Notes under the pieces: generated by a model
Seen by the model: only the letters and a program-made list of their open reading frames with translations
Told to the model about the DNA's origin: nothing
The model's database searches: none
Assembly (NCBI RefSeq): GCF_017894365.1
Contig: NZ_CP059467.1
Span: 1 to 64,000 of the forward strand
DNA: 64,000 nt
DNA from: Aromatoleum bremense
GTDB lineage: Bacteria > Pseudomonadota > Gammaproteobacteria > Burkholderiales > Rhodocyclaceae
Reading direction: 5' to 3'
Shown: positions 57,786-64,000 of the stretch, in pieces
Numbering within the stretch: the first letter of the stretch is position 1
Layout: every line of letters begins with the position of its first letter
Made by a program: the position numbers and the translations under genes

Positions 57786-60700
57786 TGCTGTACTCCTTCG
57801 GCAAACTCCGCACGAGCCAGCAACTGATCCAGGTCGAGGTTAATGCTCGTGACCGCCCAATCCGGCTCCTGGGTGAAGGGCTTCTTCACGTAGAACGGAC
57901 CTTCATGAGCGTCGCCATCCACTAGCACCACGGCGAGCATAAATTTCTCCTGCTGGTTCAAGCCGTACAGCACTTCGTTACGCGTGACGGTGATCGTGGT
58001 CTGGCCTTTGGCGCGGCCCTTGACCTCGATGTGCCGCGACGGCGGAATGCGGCCGTCTACATGCCCGGGGATGCTGGTGACATCCCAGCCGCATTTCTGC
58101 GCGGACACGTCGATGACTTCATGCCCCATGGCGCGCTCGGCCGCCATGACCGCGTTCATGGCAACCTGCTCGACGCGCGTGCGCGCGTCGGCATCCGCCG
58201 ACCAGCCAGGCTCGGCCTTTCGCTGCATCAGCAGACCCACGGGGATGACCACCGCGCCCCCGGCGACGACCGGTGTAGCCGACACGATGTGCCGCAGAGC
58301 TTTGAGTTCCTTCTCACGGGACTCGCGACGAGCCGTGAGGTCATCGATCGAACGGCGGACGTTGTCGAGCGTCAGCCGAACATCCTTGCCCGCCGATAGA
58401 TCGTCCTGCAGCTTGATGTAACGGTCCGACCAATAGTTGATCTCCCGAACCAGGCGCTCGTGCACGGCCGCCATCGTCTTGTCGACGTGGGCCTCTCGCC
58501 GTTCGCGCACTTCGTTGAAGTGCTCGGGCACGAGGTGAGCCGATGCATGAGAGAGGGCAAGCTGCTCCAGGTCTTGGGTGATCCATGGCGCGGCAAGCAC
58601 ATCCTGAACCAAGGCCAGATCCGATGCGCTGATGGCATGCAGGTCCAAGTGGGGAGCCCAGCCGGCGTTGGAGGCCGAGCCCTGCAGATCGATCTCGACG
58701 AACTGCATACGCCGCGATGCTACATGCGCGAGGTCTGGCCCTTCCTTGACCGAATGGTCGATGATGAACATCACCTTGGGGCTCAGACCCAGGTCGCTAG
58801 GGTCTACGAGCACCGTGCCCTGCTTGAGCTTGTTGCGGTGCTGTTCCAGCACGAGATCGGTCACCGACTGCATGAGCGGATGTGCAGGGTGCACGAGGCT
58901 TGCCATGGGTGCGCCAACGCGACCTGCGAGTCGCACGAACTGCTTTTCGAAGCAGACGCGTTCGTAGCGGCGGAGAACAGGATCCGGATTTCGGCGGTCG
59001 CGGCCGGCGATCTGGCGGTCCCGCTCGCGCACATGGGCCGGCACGTGGGTGATCTCGTACCGTCCCTGTTCGCGTGGGCGCAGCTCGCCACCGAGCTGCT
59101 GGAAGGCCTGGTTGAAGAATGACCGGATGAAGTAGGGCTGCAGCTTGCGGGCCTCTGCCTTCTCCATTTCTTCCTTCACTGCGAATAGTCGCTTCTCATC
59201 CATCACCTCTTCGCACAAGGCGTTGCGCTTGATGATGGTTTCCAGATGCTGGGTGTCGAGCGCCCCCTCCACCTTGCGATGAAGCCGGGCCCGAATCTCG
59301 GGATCGTCGCCGTAGCGAATGGCGTCGATCAGCAGGTCCTTCAGGCTGCGGTCTTCGAAGACCTCACCCAGGATGTCGAACACCCGGCCACCGAGCGCCT
59401 TGCGCTCGACTTCGAGCTTTTCGAAGAGGCGGTGAAACACGTCGCCTTCGCGGGTCTCCGACGCGACCATGTTCCAGAGGTGGCAAACCTCGGTCTGGCC
59501 GATGCGGTGGATGCGGCCGAAGCGCTGTTCAAGCCGGTTGGGGTTCCACGGCAGGTCGTAGTTGACCATCAGGTTGGCGTTCTGCAGGTTCACGCCTTCG
59601 CCGGCTGCGTCGGTGGCCAGCAGCACGCGGGCGGCCGGGTCGTTACGGAACAGCTCCTGGACCTTGCGGCGGTCTTCGCGTTTGACGCCGCCGTGGATCA
59701 TGACAACCGACTCTTCGCTGCCGATCAGGCCGCGAATCTTCACCGCCAGGTAGTTGAGCGTATCGCGGTGCTCGGTGAAGATGATGAGTTTGCGCTGACG
59801 CCCTTCGGCGTCATGCATCTCGGGCGTGTTCTGCAGCAGCTTGGACAGCTCGTCCCACTTGCGGTCCTGGCCCGAGTGAACGACTTGCCGCGCCTGCTCC
59901 TCCAGCGATTCGAGGATGATGATTTCGGCTTCAAGTTCCTGGATGGTCTGCGCTGCAGTGGCTTGGTCAACGACCGCTTCCTCGAAGTTCTCGTAGTCAT
60001 CGGGCGACAGTGCGTCGGCCGATTCCCAGATGTCCTCGGGGGTGCCGTTGAAGCTGATGGTCTCGGCGAGCGACTGGCCTCGGCTTCGCAGCTTCTCCTC
60101 TTCAACTCGGCGCTTGAGCTTGTTTCGGCGCCGCTTGAGCGACTGGTAGATCGCCTCCGGGCTTGAGGCCAGACGCCGCTGCAGTGCGGTCAGCGCGAAG
60201 CCGACCGTGCCTTTGCGCGCGCCGTCCTGAAGCTGGTCGGCGCGGTTCATTTCATCCTTCACGTAGCTCGTGACGGCAGCATAGAGCTCGGCTTCCAGGT
60301 CAGACAGTTTGTAGTTGGCAGTGGTAGCGCGGCGCTCGGGGAACAGCGGCGTGCCGTCGAACTTGAGGAGGTCTTCCTTGACCATGCGGCGCATCAGGTC
60401 AGTGACATCGACCTTGTGGGCGCCCGTTTTTCCGTCACCCCGGAACTTTCCATAGAAGCGGTCCGAGTCGAGCAGCGACATGAAGAGCTGGAAGTCCTCT
60501 TCCTTGCCGTTGTGCGGCGTAGCCGTCATCAGCAAGAAGTGCCGCGTGATCGAGCCCAGCAGCTCGCCAAGCAGAAAGCGCTTGGTCTTGTTGATCTTGT
60601 TGCCGAAGTAGTTGGCCGAGAGCTTGTGGGCTTCGTCAACGACGATCAGGTCCCAATGCGACAGCTTCAGCTTCTCCTGCAGGTCTTCGTTGCGAGAGAG

Positions 60701-61324
60701 TTGATCGACACGCGCCACCATCAGGTCGATGTCGTCGAAGGGGTTGCCGCTGCGTGACTGCTCGACCTGCTCGCGCGAGAACAGAGTGAAGGTCAGGCCG
60801 AACTTCTCGAACATTTCGTCCTGCCACTGCTCGACCAGGCTGCCGGGGGCGACGATGAGCACGCGTTTGGCGTCTGCGCGCATCAACAGCTCGCGGATTA
60901 GCAGGCCGGCCATGATGGTCTTGCCGGCGCCGGGGTCGTCGGCCAGCACGTAACGCAACGGCTGGCGCGGCAACATGGACTCGTAGACGGCGGTGATCTG
61001 GTGCGGCAGCGGTTCGACGTTGGAGGTGTGCACGGCCATCATCGGATCGAACAAGTGCGCGAGGTTGATGCGGTAAGCCTCCACGGCCAGCTTGAAGTCT
61101 TCGCCGGGCGCGTCGAAGGCCCAAGGGCGGCCAACCTCCGCTAACGACAGGTTGGCCTCGTCCGCACGGAACAGCATGCGTTCCTGCAGGCGCCCGTCGG
61201 ATGTCTTGTAGTAGACGGTGACCGCATCAGGGCCCACGGGCTCGGTGGTGACGATGCGGACGACCTGGCCAGGCTCGATGCCGCCGATTGCCGCGTTCCT
61301 CTTGATGGATTCGAGCTTCAGCAC
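57779..61324 (-). CDS. SNF2-family helicase with C-terminal DUF3883 domain
   Basis: The 1181-residue protein has SNF2 motifs I ([19 protein letters not shown] near residue 130), II ([11 protein letters not shown]), III ([14 protein letters not shown]), V ([13 protein letters not shown]) and VI ([11 protein letters not shown]). A C-terminal DUF3883-like domain has [20 protein letters not shown]. Similar helicases occur in DISARM-type and other methylation-linked defence systems. Translation begins at GTG 61324, 3 bp after the WYL gene stop. It would act on DNA in the cytoplasm, perhaps translocating to halt phage entry or replication. Confidence 0.88.
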   Translation of the reverse strand: MLKLESIKRNAAIGGIEPGQVVRIVTTEPVGPDAVTVYYKTSDGRLQERMLFRADEANLSLAEVGRPWAFDAPGEDFKLAVEAYRINLAHLFDPMMAVHTSNVEPLPHQITAVYESMLPRQPLRYVLADDPGAGKTIMAGLLIRELLMRADAKRVLIVAPGSLVEQWQDEMFEKFGLTFTLFSREQVEQSRSGNPFDDIDLMVARVDQLSRNEDLQEKLKLSHWDLIVVDEAHKLSANYFGNKINKTKRFLLGELLGSITRHFLLMTATPHNGKEEDFQLFMSLLDSDRFYGKFRGDGKTGAHKVDVTDLMRRMVKEDLLKFDGTPLFPERRATTANYKLSDLEAELYAAVTSYVKDEMNRADQLQDGARKGTVGFALTALQRRLASSPEAIYQSLKRRRNKLKRRVEEEKLRSRGQSLAETISFNGTPEDIWESADALSPDDYENFEEAVVDQATAAQTIQELEAEIIILESLEEQARQVVHSGQDRKWDELSKLLQNTPEMHDAEGRQRKLIIFTEHRDTLNYLAVKIRGLIGSEESVVMIHGGVKREDRRKVQELFRNDPAARVLLATDAAGEGVNLQNANLMVNYDLPWNPNRLEQRFGRIHRIGQTEVCHLWNMVASETREGDVFHRLFEKLEVERKALGGRVFDILGEVFEDRSLKDLLIDAIRYGDDPEIRARLHRKVEGALDTQHLETIIKRNALCEEVMDEKRLFAVKEEMEKAEARKLQPYFIRSFFNQAFQQLGGELRPREQGRYEITHVPAHVRERDRQIAGRDRRNPDPVLRRYERVCFEKQFVRLAGRVGAPMASLVHPAHPLMQSVTDLVLEQHRNKLKQGTVLVDPSDLGLSPKVMFIIDHSVKEGPDLAHVASRRMQFVEIDLQGSASNAGWAPHLDLHAISASDLALVQDVLAAPWITQDLEQLALSHASAHLVPEHFNEVRERREAHVDKTMAAVHERLVREINYWSDRYIKLQDDLSAGKDVRLTLDNVRRSIDDLTARRESREKELKALRHIVSATPVVAGGAVVIPVGLLMQRKAEPGWSADADARTRVEQVAMNAVMAAERAMGHEVIDVSAQKCGWDVTSIPGHVDGRIPPSRHIEVKGRAKGQTTITVTRNEVLYGLNQQEKFMLAVVLVDGDAHEGPFYVKKPFTQEPDWAVTSINLDLDQLLARAEFAEGVQQC

Positions 61325-61327
61325 GGG

Positions 61328-62221
61328 TCAGGCTCCTTCGTCTTCGGGCTTGTAGCCGGGCGCAAGCACCAAGTTCGCCACGCCGTACAGGGCCTGCCGG
61401 TTCTTCAGCCAGAGATGGTTTTCACCGCCCTTGAGGCTGTGGTCGGGTGTGCAGTCGACATTCCATCGCCGGAGCATGTAGCCCACGAGGGCTGCGCGAA
61501 CTCGGGTCACCAGCTTGCCATCGGACATGCCGTATTCGGTCTCGATCGTGTCGGGGTTGCGCATGTTGGCCGGGTGCGGCACGAGTTCCAGCTCGACAAT
61601 TCGGTTCCATTGGATGTCTTGATCCGGCCGTTCCGCATCCGCGATCGGACCATCGACGAAATGGGCATCGGTGATGCGGGCCAGAACGAAGTCACGGAAC
61701 TCCTGGGATCGACGGTCGTAAGCACGCACGTGCCAGCGGCTGCCGCTGTCGGCCAATGCGAAGGGCACGATCTCACGCGTTGTCAGCCCACTGGTAAGGG
61801 CTCGATAGGTGATCTGCACCGCCATCTTCCGGTGGACCGCCCGCGTGATGACGGACAGCGTTTCCAGGTCGGGCTGACTGATCTCTGTCGCGGCTTCGGT
61901 CGCAATCAGCGGCCGATGGCGTACAGGCTCGTTGTCGCCGTACCCCTGGGTCAACCAGGTTAGGACCCGCGCGGTGCTGAAGTCGAACAGTGGCCGGAAC
62001 CACTCGGTGCGGACATACACCTTGCTCTTGCTGTCGTAGTCGATGTTGCCTGGCACTAACTCTTTGTAAGTAGCCAGATCACGCGTCGCGGCAGCTGCCT
62101 GGATGCTGAAGCGAGTAAACAAGTCCTGGCGCCGAACCTCCCCTAGGAAACGGACGCGCAGCTCTATAAACGCGAGGCGGTCGCGCTGGGGTTGGGTGAG
62201 GTCTTCTGGTTCTGTGGCCAT
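61328..62221 (-). CDS. WYL-domain transcriptional regulator (BrxR/CapW-like)
   Basis: The 297-residue protein has an N-terminal winged helix, a WYL domain (MAVQITYRALTSGLTTREIV, then RWHVRAYDRRSQEFRDFVLA) and a C-terminal WCX-like region. Regulators of this type repress BREX (BrxR) and CBASS (CapW) operons and release when they sense a phage-related signal. It is first in the minus-strand operon and faces the CBASS operon across a region with a perfect palindrome, so it may control both. Confidence 0.83.
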   Translation of the reverse strand: MATEPEDLTQPQRDRLAFIELRVRFLGEVRRQDLFTRFSIQAAAATRDLATYKELVPGNIDYDSKSKVYVRTEWFRPLFDFSTARVLTWLTQGYGDNEPVRHRPLIATEAATEISQPDLETLSVITRAVHRKMAVQITYRALTSGLTTREIVPFALADSGSRWHVRAYDRRSQEFRDFVLARITDAHFVDGPIADAERPDQDIQWNRIVELELVPHPANMRNPDTIETEYGMSDGKLVTRVRAALVGYMLRRWNVDCTPDHSLKGGENHLWLKNRQALYGVANLVLAPGYKPEDEGA

Positions 62222-62292
62222 GTCTTCAGCTTGGCTGTCTTTGCCGCGGATAGATCCGTCGGACCACGAGCATCATACCGGCTAATAAAAAG

Positions 62293-62345
62293 TTTCGATA
62301 CGCCTCTTTTTGATGCTATAGTCAGCCTTATGTTGATCTCAACAT
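62293..62345 (+). promoter_or_regulatory. promoter and palindromic operator between the two defence operons
   Basis: A sigma70-like pair, TTTCGA at 62293 and TATAGT at 62317 with an 18-bp spacer, points toward the CBASS genes. Just downstream lies ATGTTGA-TC-TCAACAT (62330-62345), a perfect 7-bp-arm inverted repeat covering the expected transcription start. A dimer bound there would block transcription. The WYL protein encoded next to it is the obvious candidate. A promoter for the leftward operon must lie in the same 120 bp but is not clear. Confidence 0.6.
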
Positions 62346-62409
62346 GGCTCGTCGATGTCAACTTTCCCGCCGCCGAGCCAGCGCAGTCGTCGCCACTCGA
62401 GTGAGAGCC

Positions 62410-63360
62410 ATGCCGCTAACCGATACCCAGCTTAGTTACTACGACAGCAACATCCTTCGCTTGCCGGCCGACAAGCGCAAGGAATACCACGCTCAGGTTG
62501 ACAGGCTAGTTGTTGAACTGAGCACGAGCGTTCGCGACAAGACTGAAATCAAGATCACCAAGGTGATCAAGGCCGGCTCGTTCGCCAAATTCACGATCCT
62601 GCGCAAGACCTCGGTGGACCCGGTTGACGTGGATGTTGTCTTCTACGTCTCCGGGCGCAACGTCGAGCAGGAAACCCTCGCGAGTCTGACCGACACGATC
62701 TACGACCTGCTCATCAAGATTTACCCGAACAAGGATGTTGAGCACTTCCAGATTCAGCGAAAAGCGGCAACGGTCGCGTTTGTCGGCTCGGGCCTGAGCG
62801 TCGACATCGTTCCCGTGATCGAGGACGCCGCGCGGCCCAACTACGGCTGGCAGTTCGATATCCAGAATGGGTCGAAAGTGCAGACCTGCGCGCCGTGTCA
62901 AATTCAGTTTGTGCGCGACCGGAAGGCCGCCGACAAGGACTTCCGGACGCTCGTCCGGCTCGCAAAGCGCTGGCGAAACCAAGCGGAACTGAAGCCGCTT
63001 AAGTCGTTCATGATCGAACTAATCATGGCCTACGTTCTGGACACGCAAGGGTCTGGCGGGTCAATCGAGCAGCGCTTCCGCCGATTCCTCCACTACGTCG
63101 CGCAGTCGGGATTGAAGGAGGTCATCTCGTTCCCCGAGAACACGACGCCGATCGGTTCTTTCTCGGATCCAGTAGTCATCATCGATCCCGTCTGCTGCCG
63201 CAACAACGTTGCGGCTCGCATTACTGAAGCGGAGCGCAAGGAAATCGTGACCGCGGCGACCGAAGCGTGGGAGACAGCGCACTTCGCGTCGGCCGAGGAT
63301 GACATTGACGCCTGGAAGGAGGTGTTCGGCCCCCGGTTCAAAGTGGAGGATGACGAATGA
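62410..63360 (+). CDS. CBASS CD-NTase (cyclic oligonucleotide synthase)
   Basis: The 316-residue protein is a cGAS/DncV-like nucleotidyltransferase. It has the GS motif in AGSFAKFTILRKTSV, the paired acids in DPVDVDVVFYV and the third acid in LSVDIVPVIEDA. The OAS-like C-terminal helical part includes RLAKRWRNQAELKPLKSFMI. On phage sensing it would make a cyclic di- or trinucleotide to trigger an effector. The ATG at 62410 is chosen as the motif region begins after it; a frame to 62344 overlaps the operator. It overlaps the next gene by 4 bp. Confidence 0.87.
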   Translation: MPLTDTQLSYYDSNILRLPADKRKEYHAQVDRLVVELSTSVRDKTEIKITKVIKAGSFAKFTILRKTSVDPVDVDVVFYVSGRNVEQETLASLTDTIYDLLIKIYPNKDVEHFQIQRKAATVAFVGSGLSVDIVPVIEDAARPNYGWQFDIQNGSKVQTCAPCQIQFVRDRKAADKDFRTLVRLAKRWRNQAELKPLKSFMIELIMAYVLDTQGSGGSIEQRFRRFLHYVAQSGLKEVISFPENTTPIGSFSDPVVIIDPVCCRNNVAARITEAERKEIVTAATEAWETAHFASAEDDIDAWKEVFGPRFKVEDDE

Positions 63361-63851
63361 CTTACACGGCATCCGACACCTATACATACACGGACACGGA
63401 CATCGAGAAGGTAATGCGGCGATTTACCGCCGACATCGTAATGATCGCCCAAAGCACCGGTGCGATCACGGAGGCCAAAGCGCGCGAGTACGCCCACGAC
63501 ATGGAGACGCTCGCGAAGAATGGCTACCTGAAGAAGGTGGACTTGACGCTGCTCAGCGGCATCAATGAAGTTCGCGCCACCCAATACACCGTCAACACTG
63601 TGGGCAGCGATCTCACGTCGAGTAGACCGGGTGGCGTGATGTGGCCGCGCGTGCCTAGCCCAGACCTGCGCGTCATAGTCTTCCACACCGACGCCTACGA
63701 TGCGGTGGCAAGGGAAGTGATGAAGCCGAAGCTGAAGATCGGATGGACCCCCACGAGGGCCGACACGAGCCACTCCGGGCTTACCAACGGCGTGGGCCGC
63801 GACTATGCAAGTAACGGTTGGGGCCTGCAGCGAAAGGACTTTGGACAGTGA
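63357..63851 (+). CDS. HORMA-domain protein of type III CBASS (Cap7-like)
   Basis: The 164-residue protein starts TYTASDTYTYTDTDIEKVMR and has the fold pattern of bacterial HORMA proteins, with a C-terminal segment (TNGVGRDYASNGWGLQRKDF) that could act as the safety belt. In type III CBASS the HORMA protein binds and activates the CD-NTase upon recognising a phage peptide, and a TRIP13 ATPase resets it. Identification rests on its place between CD-NTase and a TRIP13-like start; sequence similarity within this family is low. Confidence 0.7.
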   Translation: MTYTASDTYTYTDTDIEKVMRRFTADIVMIAQSTGAITEAKAREYAHDMETLAKNGYLKKVDLTLLSGINEVRATQYTVNTVGSDLTSSRPGGVMWPRVPSPDLRVIVFHTDAYDAVAREVMKPKLKIGWTPTRADTSHSGLTNGVGRDYASNGWGLQRKDFGQ

Positions 63852-64000
63852 ATCAACCCAAGATATTCGACAGCGAAACGGCCCTCCCCGACGAACAACT
63901 GACGCGCAAGGAGAAGACGCTTCTCGGATTTGATGTGCGGTATGGTCGTGTACGGGACCAACTGCGGCTTCTGCTCAACATCGGCGAGCTCAAGACCTGG
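63848..64000 (+). CDS. TRIP13/Pch2-like AAA ATPase of CBASS (Cap6-like), partial at window edge
   Basis: A frame from GTG 63848 overlaps the HORMA stop by 4 bp and is still open at the window end. Its 51 codons encode LTRKEKTLLGFDVRYGRVRD followed by QLRLLLNIGELKTW, resembling the N-terminal part of bacterial TRIP13-like ATPases found in HORMA-containing CBASS. Walker motifs would lie beyond the window. Confidence 0.6.
   Translation, partial: MNQPKIFDSETALPDEQLTRKEKTLLGFDVRYGRVRDQLRLLLNIGELKTW

Overview
The window looks like a chromosomal accessory region of a denitrifying, hydrocarbon-degrading betaproteobacterium of the Aromatoleum/Azoarcus/Thauera group (Rhodocyclales). The main reason is a gene set and order that match the anaerobic ethylbenzene/acetophenone locus known from Aromatoleum aromaticum EbN1. 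This identification rests on recognised protein families, subunit sizes and gene order; no database search was run.

Left third (0-25 kb, mostly minus strand). ebdABCD encodes periplasmic ethylbenzene dehydrogenase and its chaperone, and ped encodes (S)-1-phenylethanol dehydrogenase. Next come apcABCDE (ATP-dependent acetophenone carboxylase) and bal (benzoylacetate-CoA ligase). Together they convert ethylbenzene to 1-phenylethanol, acetophenone, benzoylacetate and benzoylacetyl-CoA. A YCF48-like lipoprotein follows bal, and then a scar where an MMPL exporter gene and an EthD gene have been fused and destroyed. Upstream lie a geranylgeranyl-reductase-like flavoprotein, a XylR/DmpR-type sigma54 activator and a PAS histidine kinase/FixJ-type response regulator pair. 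A roughly 36-bp motif is shared by the upstream regions of ebdA, apcA and the flavoprotein gene, which suggests one regulon. A 206-bp MITE-like element with clean terminal repeats and a 9-bp duplication sits upstream of apcA.

Middle (25-46 kb) is a mosaic of insertion sequences and pieces of aromatic pathways. An intact IS ends the response-regulator gene and is followed by IS256 and IS3 fragments. Next is an aerobic styrene module: styA, styB, an AraC-type gene and styC, with a ruined styD fragment and a divergent second AraC-type regulator. A PAS sensor gene is cut off by an IS21-type remnant. An ISAs1-family element carries a nested group II intron. Beyond it lies a damaged anaerobic phthalate-type cluster (UbiD-like decarboxylase, UbiX, CoA-transferase stub, MBL-fold protein). 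After that come idi, an aroC interrupted by an amber codon, a PNPOx-like gene, a RibBA/RibBX-type gene, a GNAT fragment and an IHF-alpha gene. The idi/UbiX/riboflavin-gene proximity could supply prenylated FMN, but that is inference.

Right third (46-64 kb). A receiver-GGDEF-EAL protein precedes a defence island. One tightly overlapping minus-strand operon encodes a WYL regulator, an SNF2/DUF3883 helicase, a 92-residue unknown, a DUF1156 methylase (split by an IS630-family element that can be removed in silico to restore the frame exactly), an AbiU2/HEPN-like protein, a DUF1016/PDDEXK nuclease and a DUF499 ATPase. Divergently, past a perfect palindromic operator candidate, a CBASS operon begins with a CD-NTase, a HORMA-like protein and the first codons of a TRIP13-like ATPase, which runs off the right edge. 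No rRNA, tRNA or CRISPR array was seen.
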